DNA of 64,000 nt from Rhodospirillales bacterium CG15_BIG_FIL_POST_REV_8_21_14_020_66_15 (GCA_002781745.1 PFFW01000102.1:1-64000); one strand, 5' to 3'; shown: positions 1 through 9,864, numbered from the stretch's first letter. The notes: generated from the sequence alone by a model not told the origin. Numbers and translations: made by a program.

Positions 1-3
1 CGC

Positions 4-186
4 CTACTTCTTGAAGAAACTGTCCGCGCTCTGCCGCGCGGCTTCCTTGGCCTTGATGACCTCGCGCACGCGGGCGATCTCGGCTTCCAGCTCGCCGATG
101 TACTCGTTCAGCGCCTCGATCGACATCACGTCCAGGTTCTTCGGTTCCGGCTTTTTCTTGCGCGGTTCCAGGTCGTCCGCATCCAT
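4..186 (-). CDS. DUF1192-like small protein
   Basis: 60 aa; short acidic coiled-coil 'MSIEALNEYIGELEAEIARVREVIKAKEAARQSADSFFKK' typical of alphaproteobacterial DUF1192. Confidence 0.75.
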   Translation of the reverse strand: MDADDLEPRKKKPEPKNLDVMSIEALNEYIGELEAEIARVREVIKAKEAARQSADSFFKK

Positions 187-296
187 GGCGCCCGTTCCTC
201 CCTTGGAATGCCCGGCAATTTCCTTGCCAAGGTGCGCGCTAATTTACTAGGTGAAGGGGCCTTTGAAAAACCCCTGAACGAACGAGCGCCCCCGCC

Positions 297-1298
297 ATGA
301 CGATCCCCCAGACCATGACCTGCGTCGAAATCGCCGAGCCCGGCGGTCCCGAGCAGCTGCGCGCCACCATCCGGCCCGTCCCCTCCCCCGCCGAGGGCGA
401 GGTCCTGATCAAGGTCGCCGCCGCCGGCGTCAACCGCCCCGACGTCGTGCAGCGTCTGGGCCATTACGCCCCGCCCGAAGGGGTCACGGACATCCCGGGG
501 CTGGAGGTTTCGGGCACCGTGGCGGCGCTGGGCGACGGCGTCGACGGCTGGTCCGTGGGGGATGCGCTGTGCGCGCTCGTCGCGGGCGGCGGCTACGCCG
601 AATACGTCACGGCGCCGGTGGAACAGTGCCTGCCGGTCCCCAAGGGCCTGTCGATGGTCGAAGCGGCGGCCCTGCCGGAAACCTTCTTTACCGTGTGGAC
701 CAACCTGTACGAGCGCGGCGGCCTGAAGCCGGGCGAGGCGTTGATGGTCCACGGCGGCACGTCCGGCATCGGCACCACGGCGATCCAGGTGGCGAGCCGC
801 CTGGGCGCCCGCGTCATCGCCACGGCGGGCAGCGCCGAGAAATGCCGGGCCTGCCTGGATTTGGGCGCGGAGCGCGCCGTCAACTACCGGGAAGAGGACT
901 TCGTCGAGGCCGCCAAGGACTTCACCGGCGGCAAGGGGGTAGACGTGATCCTGGACATGGTGGGCGGCGATTACATCGAGAAGAACCTGAAGTCCCTCAA
1001 CCGCGACGGACGCCTGGTCAACATCGCCTTCATGAAGGGCGCCAAGGCCGAAATCAACTTCATGCCGCTGATGCTGAAGCGCTTGACCATCACCGGCTCG
1101 ACGCTGCGCGCCCAGTCTGTCGCCCGCAAGGGCGTCATCGCCCGGGCGGTCCGCGAGCACGTCTGGCCGCTGATCGAAGCGGGCAAGGTCAAACCCGTGA
1201 TCTTCAAGACCTTTTCCCTCGACCAGGCGAAAGACGCCCACGAACTGATGGAATCCAACAGGCATATCGGCAAGATCGTCTTTCAGGTCGCGGAATAG
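297..1298 (+). CDS. NAD(P)H-quinone oxidoreductase, zinc-independent MDR family (PIG3-like)
   Basis: GroES-like N-terminus, 'VHGGTSGIGTTAIQVASRLGARVIATAGSAEKC' nucleotide-binding motif. Confidence 0.88.
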   Translation: MTIPQTMTCVEIAEPGGPEQLRATIRPVPSPAEGEVLIKVAAAGVNRPDVVQRLGHYAPPEGVTDIPGLEVSGTVAALGDGVDGWSVGDALCALVAGGGYAEYVTAPVEQCLPVPKGLSMVEAAALPETFFTVWTNLYERGGLKPGEALMVHGGTSGIGTTAIQVASRLGARVIATAGSAEKCRACLDLGAERAVNYREEDFVEAAKDFTGGKGVDVILDMVGGDYIEKNLKSLNRDGRLVNIAFMKGAKAEINFMPLMLKRLTITGSTLRAQSVARKGVIARAVREHVWPLIEAGKVKPVIFKTFSLDQAKDAHELMESNRHIGKIVFQVAE

Positions 1299-1439
1299 TC
1301 CCCGGAAACCAATCTGATCCTTTGACCCGCCCCCCCTTGTGACTATATAACGTCGCTGTTCCGGTGCGTCCCCGTGCGCGCGGGGGCGTGCTGGTCGAAA
1401 AGACAATCCCGACATCCGACACCGAATGGGAAGGTAACT

Positions 1440-2078
1440 ATGGCGCGTCCTTTGATGCCGAAGGCCACAGCCGTCTGGCTTGTGGAAAATACGGCCCTCA
1501 CGTTCAGGCAGATCGCCGACTTCTGCGGCCTGCACGAACTGGAAGTTCAGGCCATCGCCGACGACGAGGTCGCCGTCGGAATGCAGGGGCTCGACCCCGT
1601 GCAGGCCGGCGAACTGACCCAGGAGGAACTGGAGCGCTGCGAAGCCGACCCCACGGCCGCGCTGAAGGCCGCCAAACCCAGCCTGCCCCAGCCGAAGGCC
1701 AAGACCAAGGGTGCGCGCTACACCCCCGTGGCCAAGCGCCAGGACCGGCCCGACGCCATCGCCTGGCTTTTGAAGAACTACCCGGAAATGTCGGACGGCC
1801 AGATTTCCAAGCTGATCGGCACGACCAAACCGACCATCACGTCGGTGCGCGACCGTTCGCACTGGAACACGACCAACATCAAGCCGCAGAACCCGGTGGG
1901 CCTGGGCCTATGCTCCTCGAACGAACTGGAAAAGGCGATCGCCGTCGCGCGCGCGCGTGCCGGCACGGTGCACGGCCCCGTGGCCCAGCCCGGCCCGGCG
2001 GCGGAAGGCCCGGCCGGCATGGAGCCGGCTGCGCCACCGGCCCCCGCGTGGCCGCCCGCCGAAACCGGCCAGGATTGA
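1440..2078 (+). CDS. DUF1013 family cell-cycle transcriptional regulator (TrcR-like)
   Basis: 'MARPLMPKATAVWLVENTALTFRQIADFCGLHELEVQAIADDEVAVGMQGLDPV...' typical of DUF1013/TrcR; ATG at 1440 chosen as start. Confidence 0.88.
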   Translation: MARPLMPKATAVWLVENTALTFRQIADFCGLHELEVQAIADDEVAVGMQGLDPVQAGELTQEELERCEADPTAALKAAKPSLPQPKAKTKGARYTPVAKRQDRPDAIAWLLKNYPEMSDGQISKLIGTTKPTITSVRDRSHWNTTNIKPQNPVGLGLCSSNELEKAIAVARARAGTVHGPVAQPGPAAEGPAGMEPAAPPAPAWPPAETGQD

Positions 2079-2093
2079 GGCCGGCGCCCGTCC

Positions 2094-3029
2094 CTACCGC
2101 TTGAACTGACAGAGCGCCACGCCGGCCAGGATCAATGCCGCCGAGGCGAGCAGCGGCAGGGTCATGACCTCGCCCAGGAAGATCGCGGCCAGGATCAACG
2201 TGACCACCGGCTGCACGAACTGGAACGCCGCGATGCGGGCGATCCCGCCTTTCTCCATGGCCCAGTACCACAGCACGAAATTGATCACCTGGGCGAAGGC
2301 CGCCAGGTAGACAATGCCGCCCCAGGTTTGCCAGCCGACGGCCGCCAGATCGATGCGCGCCAGCCACCACAAGGCCCAGGGCAGCACCAGCAGCGAGGCG
2401 ATCAGGTTGGCCCAGTAGGTGACGGTCCCTGGCCCCAGGGTTTTGGCAAGCTGTGCTCCCGAGACATAACCGACCGCGACGGACAATACGCCCGCCAGAA
2501 CGATCAGGTCGCCCGCAAGGGACGGCCGGGCGTCCGCGGCCATGTCCCCAGCCCGGATCAAGACCAGTGCCGCAACCCCGACAAACCCAAGCAGGGCACC
2601 GACGATCCAGGCCGTCTCCGGGCGCCTGCGATGCCACAGGGCCGCGACGATGCCGGTCAGGATGGGGGCGGACGCCAGGATCAGGCCGCCGTGGCTGGCC
2701 GTGGTCATGCCCTGGCCCAGGCTGAACAGCACGGGAAATCCGACGAAGGACGACAGCCCCACCAGGGATAGGGATTGCCAGACACCCGCCCCCTTCGGCG
2801 CCCGACGGCGGCGGCCGGCCAAAATCACCGCCACGACGGGAAAACAAAAAACGACACGCAGGATACCGACCAGTAGGCCGTCCATTTCCACCGCGGCGAC
2901 CTTGGTCACCAGCGGCACCGCTCCCCAGACCGTGATGCAGAAGGTCGCCGCCGCAGCCGCCCCCCAGTGCCTACCGCCCCCGCCCAAATCCGGCGAGGCG
3001 GCTGCAGTCCGGGGGCCGGCATCGCTCAC
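2094..3029 (-). CDS. DMT superfamily transporter (EamA)
   Basis: ~10 hydrophobic segments, two EamA-like halves. Confidence 0.85.
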   Translation of the reverse strand: MSDAGPRTAAASPDLGGGGRHWGAAAAATFCITVWGAVPLVTKVAAVEMDGLLVGILRVVFCFPVVAVILAGRRRRAPKGAGVWQSLSLVGLSSFVGFPVLFSLGQGMTTASHGGLILASAPILTGIVAALWHRRRPETAWIVGALLGFVGVAALVLIRAGDMAADARPSLAGDLIVLAGVLSVAVGYVSGAQLAKTLGPGTVTYWANLIASLLVLPWALWWLARIDLAAVGWQTWGGIVYLAAFAQVINFVLWYWAMEKGGIARIAAFQFVQPVVTLILAAIFLGEVMTLPLLASAALILAGVALCQFKR

Positions 3030-4309
3030 CCGGCGTCGGCCGCCAACTTGTCGAGGCAGGCCAGTTCAACACAGGCGCAGACCACTTCCATGGCTTGGAC
3101 GACCTCGTCCAGGGGCGGCAGGGTGGGTGCGAGGCGGATGTTGCGGTCGAACGGATCCTTGCCGTAGGGAAAGCAGGAGCCGGCGGGCGTCAGCTTGACC
3201 CCCGCTTCGTTCGCCAGGCGGATGACCTCCTTGGCGCAGCCGTCGAGCACGTCCAGGCTCACGAAATAGCCGCCGCGCGGCTTGGTCCAGGTCGCGATGC
3301 CCTTGCCCGCCAGATGCTTCGTCAAGGCGTCGTCCACGGCCTTGAACTTCGGAGCCACCAGTTCGGCATGGGCGTCCATGTGGGCCAGGACGCCGTCCAT
3401 GTCGCCGAAGAATTTCACCTGGCGAAGCTGGGTGATCTTGTCAGGACCGATAGTCTCGAAGAACAGATGGTCAAGGGCGTCCTTCACGTTGGCCTTGGAG
3501 CCCGCGAACATGGCGATGCCCGCCCCGGCATAGGTGATCTTGGAGGTCGAGCCGAAGATGAACGGCCGGTCCGGGCAGCCCGCAGCCTCGCAGGCGGCCA
3601 GGATGTCGGCGACCGTATCCAGGCCCCGCCCCAGGTGATGCACGGCATAGGCGTTGTCCCACAGGATTCGGAAATCGGGGGCCGCCGCTTTCATCTTGGC
3701 CAGGCGGTCGACGACGGCGTCCGAATAGGTTGCCCCCGTCGGGTTGGAATACTTGGGCACGCACCAGATGGCCTTGACCTTGGGGTCATTGGCGACCAAT
3801 TCCTCGACCGCGTCCATGTCCGGGCCGTCGTCCTTCATGTCGACGTTGACCATAGTCAGGCCCAGTTCCTCGCAGATGGCGAAGTGGCGGTCGTAGCCGG
3901 GTACGGGGCAGATCACCACCGGCGCCTCGTCGCGCCAAGGTCCCTTGCCGCCAACAACGCCGAAGGTCATGGCGCGGGCCAGCGCCCCGTACATCATCTG
4001 CAGGGACGAGTTGCCGCCGATCACCACCTGCTCCGCCGGCACGCCCAGATAGTCGCCGAACAGCTTGCGGCAGGACGGAATGCCGGCCAGCCCGCCGTAG
4101 TTGCGGAGGTCCGTACCATCAGTGTCGATCACGTCGCCGGGACCGATGTTGGTCAGCAGGCCGTCGGACAGGTCCAACTGCGCCGCCGAGGGCTTGCCGC
4201 GGGTCATGTCGAGCGCCAGGTTGCGGCCGCGGATGTCGCCGTAGCGCGCCTTGGCCCGGGTCAGGGACTGGGCGATCTCGGCCGCTCCGGCTTTCGTCAG
4301 GTCGATCAT
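3026..4309 (-). CDS. PLP-dependent aminotransferase class I/II
   Basis: 'IWCVPKYSNPTGATYSD', 'FGSTSKITYAGAGIAMFAGS' PLP-lysine region; 4-bp overlap with the downstream transporter. Confidence 0.85.
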   Translation of the reverse strand: MIDLTKAGAAEIAQSLTRAKARYGDIRGRNLALDMTRGKPSAAQLDLSDGLLTNIGPGDVIDTDGTDLRNYGGLAGIPSCRKLFGDYLGVPAEQVVIGGNSSLQMMYGALARAMTFGVVGGKGPWRDEAPVVICPVPGYDRHFAICEELGLTMVNVDMKDDGPDMDAVEELVANDPKVKAIWCVPKYSNPTGATYSDAVVDRLAKMKAAAPDFRILWDNAYAVHHLGRGLDTVADILAACEAAGCPDRPFIFGSTSKITYAGAGIAMFAGSKANVKDALDHLFFETIGPDKITQLRQVKFFGDMDGVLAHMDAHAELVAPKFKAVDDALTKHLAGKGIATWTKPRGGYFVSLDVLDGCAKEVIRLANEAGVKLTPAGSCFPYGKDPFDRNIRLAPTLPPLDEVVQAMEVVCACVELACLDKLAADAG

Positions 4310-4318
4310 GACGCTCCC

Positions 4319-4516
4319 TCAGATGCTCGCCTGGGTCACGAACTTGGGGTTCGGACAGGCCCCGACCGCTTCCATGCCGCACGCGCGAGGCATCGCGCCC
4401 TTCCGCGCGGCATCACGGGTGACCCCGTCCGTGGCCGGGTTCTCCACCGGCAGGGTGCGGCCGCCGGCGGCCTTGGTCCATTCGCCGTCGATGAACAGCA
4501 AAACGTCTCGATACAT
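4319..4516 (-). pseudogene. internally deleted aldehyde dehydrogenase remnant
   Basis: N-terminus 'MYRDVLLFIDGEWTKAAGGRTLPVENPATDGV' is ALDH/SSADH-like; C-terminus '...GMEAVGACPNPKFVTQASI' resembles the ALDH C-terminal '..LEAYLNTKFVTQ'; the catalytic body is absent. Confidence 0.6.
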
Positions 4517-4644
4517 CGGTCGTTTCCTTGAAATTCCGGTTTGCGAAGCGGGCGCGGGACACCCTCAAGCGGCCGGGTGCCGCCCGTTGCCCGCACCATG
4601 CCCGATCCGGGACGACGCCTCAATGGGCCAGACGGGAAAAACAG

Positions 4645-6558
4645 CTAGTCCTTGCGGGCGGCGGCGTAGCCGATGTCTTCCAGGGCGTCCCTGATCTCGT
4701 CCAGGATCGCCGGATCGTCGATGGTCGCCGGCATGTTCCACTGCTCGTTGTCGGCGATCTTCTGCATGGTGCCGCGCAGGATCTTGCCCGACCGCGTTTT
4801 CGGCAGGCGCGGCACCACCGTCGCCTGCTTGAAGGCGGCGACGGGGCCGATCTTCTGGCGGACCAGTTGCACCACCTCGTCGACGATCTGGTCCTTGTCC
4901 TTGGTCACGCCGGCCTTGAGCACCATGAAGCCGACGGGTAATTGCCCCTTCATCTGGTCTGCGACGCCGATCACGGCGCATTCGGCGACATCCGGGTGGG
5001 ACGCCAGGACCTCCTCCATCCCGCCGGTCGACAGGCGATGCCCCGCCACGTTGATGATGTCGTCCGTGCGCGCCATGATCGAGATGTAGCCATCCTCGTC
5101 GAACACGCCGGCGTCGGCGGTCTTATAATAGCCGGGGTATTCGTCAAGGTAGGCCTCGCGGAAACGCTGGTCGGCGTTCCACAGGGTCGGCAGCGACGAC
5201 GGCGGCATCGGCAGCTTGACGCAGATGGCGCCGATCTCGCCGGGCTTCACCGGCTCATGGGTTTCCTCGTGGAGGACCTGAACGTTCCAGCCGGGGCACG
5301 GCTTGGTCGGCGAGCCCGCCTTGACCGGAAAGCGGTGCAGGCCCATGCAGTTGGACGCGATGGCCCAGCCGGTCTCCGTCTGCCACCAGTGGTCGATCAC
5401 CGGCACGCCGAGGATGCGCCCGGCCCAGTGTAGGGTGTCCGGGTCCGTGCGCTCGCCGGCCAGGAACAGCATTTTGAAGCTCGACATGTCGTACTTCTTC
5501 AAAAGCTCGCCGTTGGGGTCCTCCTTCTTGATGGCGCGGAAGGCGGTGGGCGCGGTGAACAGCATCTTCACCTTGTGCTCGGAGATGACCCGCCAGAAGG
5601 CCCCGGCGTCGGGCGTGCCCACGGGCTTGCCCTCGTAGAGGATCGACGTGCAGCCGTGCAGCAGCGGCGCGTAGACGATGTAGGAATGGCCGACCACCCA
5701 GCCGACGTCGGAGGCCGCCCAGTAGACGTCGCCCGGATCGGCGTCATAGACGTTCTTCATGGACCATTTAAGGGCCACTGCATGGCCGCCGTTGTCGCGC
5801 ACCACGCCCTTGGGCTGGCCCGTGGTGCCCGAGGTGTAGAGGATGTAGAGCGGGTCCGTCGCCGCGACGGGCACGCAGTCGTGGGGCACCGCCTTGGCCG
5901 CTTCCGCGGCCCAGTCCAGGTAGCCCTCGGCGGCGAGGTCGACCTCGCACTCGGGGCGCGACAGGACGATCACCGTGTCCGGCTTGTGCCGGGCGATGCC
6001 GATGGCGCCTTTCAGGAGCGGCAGGTACTCGATGACGCGGTTGACCTCGATCCCGCAGGTCGCGCTGACCACGGCCTTGGGCTTGGCGTCGTCGACGCGC
6101 ACGGCCAGTTCGTTGGCGGCGAAGCCGCCGAACACCACGGAATGAATGGCCCCCAGGCGCGCGCAGGCCAGCATGGCGATGGCCGCTTCCGGCACCATGG
6201 GCATGTAGATGATGACCCGGTCGCCCTTGCCCACGCCCTGGGCCGCCAAGACACCCGCGAACCGGGCGACGTCGTCGCGCAGCTGCAGGTACGAATACTT
6301 GCGCTGCGTGCCGCCGGTGACCGGGCTGTCATAGATCAGCGCCGTGCGGGCGCCGTTGCCCTCGTCCACATGGCGGTCCAGGCAGTTGTAGCAGGTGTTC
6401 AGTTCTCCGCCCGTGAACCAGCGGTAGATGGGGGCGGCACTGTCGTCCAGCACCTTGTCCCACTTCTTCGTCCAGACGATGGCTTCGGCGGCCTCGCCCC
6501 AGAAACCGTCGGGGTCGTCGATGGAGCGCCGATAGGCGACGTCATAAGCATTGGTCAT
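4645..6558 (-). CDS. prpE: propionyl-CoA synthetase
   Basis: 'MTNAYDVAYRRSIDDPDGFWGEAAEAIVWTKKWDKVLDDS...'; AMP-binding motif 'LYILYTSGTTGQPKGVVRDNGGH'; C-terminal 'PKTRSGKILR'. Confidence 0.88.
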   Translation of the reverse strand: MTNAYDVAYRRSIDDPDGFWGEAAEAIVWTKKWDKVLDDSAAPIYRWFTGGELNTCYNCLDRHVDEGNGARTALIYDSPVTGGTQRKYSYLQLRDDVARFAGVLAAQGVGKGDRVIIYMPMVPEAAIAMLACARLGAIHSVVFGGFAANELAVRVDDAKPKAVVSATCGIEVNRVIEYLPLLKGAIGIARHKPDTVIVLSRPECEVDLAAEGYLDWAAEAAKAVPHDCVPVAATDPLYILYTSGTTGQPKGVVRDNGGHAVALKWSMKNVYDADPGDVYWAASDVGWVVGHSYIVYAPLLHGCTSILYEGKPVGTPDAGAFWRVISEHKVKMLFTAPTAFRAIKKEDPNGELLKKYDMSSFKMLFLAGERTDPDTLHWAGRILGVPVIDHWWQTETGWAIASNCMGLHRFPVKAGSPTKPCPGWNVQVLHEETHEPVKPGEIGAICVKLPMPPSSLPTLWNADQRFREAYLDEYPGYYKTADAGVFDEDGYISIMARTDDIINVAGHRLSTGGMEEVLASHPDVAECAVIGVADQMKGQLPVGFMVLKAGVTKDKDQIVDEVVQLVRQKIGPVAAFKQATVVPRLPKTRSGKILRGTMQKIADNEQWNMPATIDDPAILDEIRDALEDIGYAAARKD

Positions 6559-6784
6559 CAGTGGAACCTCCCAATCGTTCGGCCCTTGGGCCATTATGCC
6601 GCCCTTGCCCTGCTCCCCGGGAACGCTGGAAATCGGCGGCGTTTATCAGGTCAGTTTGGGCCAAAACAGCGTTTTTTGCCAAGGCGCTTTGTGGCATTCT
6701 CCCGGCAACGGACGCGACCCGAAACCAGCGTCACGAATCGCGCCATGACCCGCGCAAAAATAACCGTTCGCCAAGGAGGCCGAC

Positions 6785-8419
6785 TTGAGCCAGATCAACA
6801 TGTACGAACAGGCGCTGGACGCGGTCCGCGCCAACTACACGCCGCTGTCGCCCAACACGTTCCTGAAGCGCGCCGCCCACGTCTATCCCGATCATGTCGC
6901 GGTAATCCACGGCGCCAAACGCTTCACCTGGAAGGAAACCTACGGGCGGGCGAAACGCCTCGCCTCGGCGCTCTCGAAACGCGGGATCAAACGGCTTGAG
7001 ACCGTGGCGATCATGGGCTCCAACACGCCCGAGATGTACGAGGCCACCTTCGCCGTGCCCATGCTGGGGGCCGTCATCAACACGCTCAACGTGCGGCTCG
7101 ACGCCGAGGCCATCGCCTTCTGCCTCAACCACGGCGAGGCCAAGCTGCTGCTGACCGACACGGAGTTCGCGCCGACGGTGAAGGCGGCGCTCGCCCTCGT
7201 CGGCCGCGACATTCCGGTGATCGACATCGTCGACAGCGAGGCCGCGCACGAGCACGTGCGGCTCGGCGAAACGGACTACGAAAGCCTGCTCAAGGAAGGC
7301 GACGAGAATTTCGAATGGGAGCTTCCCAAGGACGAATGGCAGGCGATCTCCCTCAACTACACCTCGGGCACCACGGGCGACCCCAAGGGCGTCGTCTATC
7401 ATCACCGGGGCGCCTATCTGAACGCCGTGTCGAACGCGGTGGGCTGGAACATGGACCACCACCCCGTCTACCTGTGGACCCTGCCGATGTTCCATTGCAA
7501 CGGCTGGTGCTTTCCCTGGACCATCGCGGCGCTGGCGGGCACCAACATCTGCCTGCGCCGGGTCAGCGCCGAAACCATCTACGCCGCCATCGCCACGCAC
7601 AAGGTCACCCATATGTGCGGCGCCCCCATCGTCATGAGCTTCCTGATCAACGCCACCGAAGACGAGAAGAAACCCTTCGACCACAAGGTCAAGTTCATGG
7701 CCGCCGCCGCCCCGCCGCCGGCGGCGACCCTGGAGGCCATGCAGCGCGAGGGCATCGAGGTCACCCATGCCTACGGCCTGACGGAAACCTACGGGCCCGC
7801 CGTGATGTGCGCCTGGCATCCGGAATGGGACGCCCTGCCGATCGAAGAACAGGCCCAGAAAAAATCCCGCCAGGGCGTGCCCTATCACGCGCTCAACGAC
7901 CTGCAGATCATCGATCCGGAGACCATGCGGCCCGTGCCCGCCGACGGCGAGACCATGGGCGAGGCCATGTTCCAGGGCAACATCGTCATGAAGGGCTACC
8001 TGAAGAACGCGGCGACGACGGAAAAATCGCTGGCGGGCGGCTGGTTCCATTCGGGCGACCTGGGCGTCATGCACCCCGACGGCTACATCCAGCTCAAGGA
8101 CCGCTCCAAGGACATCATCATCTCGGGCGGCGAGAACATTTCGTCCATCGAGGTCGAGAGCGTGCTCTACAAGCACCCGGCGGTGCTGACCGCCGCCGTG
8201 GTCGCCAAGCCCGACGACAAGTGGGGCGAGACGCCCTGCGCCTTCATCGAGCTGAAATCCGGCGTGCCGGCCCCCAGCGCCGAAGACATCATCAAGTTCT
8301 GCCGCGACAACCTGGCCCACTACAAATGCCCGCGCCACGTGGTGTTCGGCGAACTGCCGAAGACGTCGACGGGCAAGATCCAGAAGTTCAAGCTGCGGGA
8401 GGCCGCCGCGGAGGTTTGA
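6785..8419 (+). CDS. acyl-CoA synthetase (medium-chain fatty acid AMP-ligase type)
   Basis: 'LNYTSGTTGDPKGVVYHHRGAYL', 'GELPKTSTGKIQKFKLRE'; TTG start. Confidence 0.88.
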   Translation: MSQINMYEQALDAVRANYTPLSPNTFLKRAAHVYPDHVAVIHGAKRFTWKETYGRAKRLASALSKRGIKRLETVAIMGSNTPEMYEATFAVPMLGAVINTLNVRLDAEAIAFCLNHGEAKLLLTDTEFAPTVKAALALVGRDIPVIDIVDSEAAHEHVRLGETDYESLLKEGDENFEWELPKDEWQAISLNYTSGTTGDPKGVVYHHRGAYLNAVSNAVGWNMDHHPVYLWTLPMFHCNGWCFPWTIAALAGTNICLRRVSAETIYAAIATHKVTHMCGAPIVMSFLINATEDEKKPFDHKVKFMAAAAPPPAATLEAMQREGIEVTHAYGLTETYGPAVMCAWHPEWDALPIEEQAQKKSRQGVPYHALNDLQIIDPETMRPVPADGETMGEAMFQGNIVMKGYLKNAATTEKSLAGGWFHSGDLGVMHPDGYIQLKDRSKDIIISGGENISSIEVESVLYKHPAVLTAAVVAKPDDKWGETPCAFIELKSGVPAPSAEDIIKFCRDNLAHYKCPRHVVFGELPKTSTGKIQKFKLREAAAEV

Positions 8420-8572
8420 CGCCCTCACGGGCGGCTTGGGGACGGCGGGGGTCGGCCAAGCCGCCCCTGCGCCATCAGGGGATGGCATGGTTGGCTTGCG
8501 GGCGTATACTCTCCCTATAGATGTACTAAAAACATGAATTGCATGCCGGTGATTCATTTTTGGGAGGATGGC

Positions 8573-9442
8573 ATGGTCAGCTACACCAAGTTCGAACCTG
8601 TAAGTTTGAAAGACCATCCCGTTCTTACTGAAAAGTGGGTCCAGGAGAGAATTGCTGAGGATCCATCAATTTTGGGCCTTGGTGACCTCGAACTAAAGGA
8701 CAAGGAGCGCCCTCAGCCGAAGGCAGGACGGTTGGACCTGCTTCTGCAAGATCCTGACACGCTACGTAGGTATGAAGTTGAAGTTCAGTTAGGCAAAACT
8801 GACGAAAGCCACATCATTCGCACGCTCGAATACTGGGATATCGAAAAAAAGCGCTATCCAAACTATGACCACTGCGCAGTCATTGTCGCAGAGGACATAA
8901 ACTCTAGATTTTTGAACGTTATTAGCTTGTTCAATGGCACGATTCCTCTGATCGCGGTCCAGATGAATGCGTTTAAGTCGGGTGACGGAATTGGACTTCT
9001 CTTCACGACCATTCTCGACGAAATCCAGCGTGGGTTGGTGGATGACGACGAAGAGATTCAGGAACCAGCAGACCGTGACTACTGGTTAAAAAAGGCTACG
9101 CCAAAAATGATCGCGTTTGTTGACAGCATTCTGGGTGATGTTCAACAGGGCGCACCTGGTTACGAACTCAACTACAACAAGCATTACATCGGCCTTAGAA
9201 AAGATGGCCGATCAAACAACTTTGTTTGGTTCCGCCCGAAGAAAAAGTGGGTTCACCTGAATATCAAAGTGAAACGGAACACTGCCACTGATGAGTTTTT
9301 GAGCCAAGCCGGTTTCGACAGCGTGGAATACGACAATCGAAATTCCGGATATCGCGTTACGATCACTGAAGAAGATTACAAGAGCAATCCAGAAGCCTTA
9401 ATTAAGCTAATGAATGAAGCCCATGACGCGCGTGAGCAATAA
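8573..9442 (+). CDS. uncharacterised protein with PD-(D/E)XK nuclease-like N-terminal region
   Basis: Open frame with upstream 'GGGAGG' RBS; 'GRLDLLLQDPDTLRRYEVEVQLGKTDESHIIRTLEYW' resembles the D-Xn-(E)x(Q/K) core; composition visibly AT-richer than flanks. Confidence 0.6.
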   Translation: MVSYTKFEPVSLKDHPVLTEKWVQERIAEDPSILGLGDLELKDKERPQPKAGRLDLLLQDPDTLRRYEVEVQLGKTDESHIIRTLEYWDIEKKRYPNYDHCAVIVAEDINSRFLNVISLFNGTIPLIAVQMNAFKSGDGIGLLFTTILDEIQRGLVDDDEEIQEPADRDYWLKKATPKMIAFVDSILGDVQQGAPGYELNYNKHYIGLRKDGRSNNFVWFRPKKKWVHLNIKVKRNTATDEFLSQAGFDSVEYDNRNSGYRVTITEEDYKSNPEALIKLMNEAHDAREQ

Positions 9443-9570
9443 GTGATTCGCCCGCCGCAATAATCTCCTCCGTGTCGATTGGGCTCTGCGCCGCCGGCCA
9501 TACCAGGCGCGGCGCGAGGCCAACCCAGCCATCCCCTCGCGCCTTGAGATCGGATCGACCACAAAAATTT

Positions 9571-9600
9571 CGCGGCGGCCACCGTTCAGTGACCGCCGCG
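9571..9600. terminator. GC-rich hairpin, candidate intrinsic terminator in a convergent intergenic region
   Basis: CGCGGCGGcCAC-cgttca-GTGaCCGCCGCG; on the minus strand followed by AAATTTTTG. Confidence 0.45.
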
Positions 9601-9639
9601 GTCTTCACCCCGGATATTTGAAACCGCTTCGCGGCGGGA

Positions 9640-9672
9640 GACGGCCCGGCTCCCTAACCCCAGCGGGCCGTC
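9640..9672. repeat. 9-bp perfect inverted repeat (hairpin)
   Basis: GACGGCCCG ... CGGGCCGTC with 15-nt loop. Confidence 0.5.
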
Positions 9673-9693
9673 CGCGCGGAAGCGCCGCCGCCC

Positions 9694-9864
9694 CTAATGC
9701 CGGGTGGCGATACCTGCCATTTCGTCTTTGATCCTGAGTTTTTCCTTCTTGAGGGCGTGTATTTCAATTTCGTCGGGGAGAGGTCTTGAGAGTTCCTGTT
9801 GGATCATGTCTTCAAGTGTCGAGTGACGAACCTTCAAAGCTTCCAACCGTTCTTCAAGACTCAT
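9694..9864 (-). CDS. DUF465 / YdcH family protein
   Basis: 'MSLEERLEALKVRHSTLEDMIQQELSRPLPDEIEIHALKKEKLRIKDEMAGI'. Confidence 0.85.
   Translation of the reverse strand: MSLEERLEALKVRHSTLEDMIQQELSRPLPDEIEIHALKKEKLRIKDEMAGIATRH

Noticed and set aside
126-1862. 578-aa minus-strand ORF antisense to the quinone oxidoreductase and TrcR genes
   Set aside because: Arg/Gly/His/Asp-rich shadow frame typical of high-GC DNA; the opposite strand encodes recognisable proteins
4528-4981. Small ORFs antisense to the prpE C-terminus and in the prpE/ALDH-remnant spacer
   Set aside because: Overlap a well-supported gene or lack recognisable protein character
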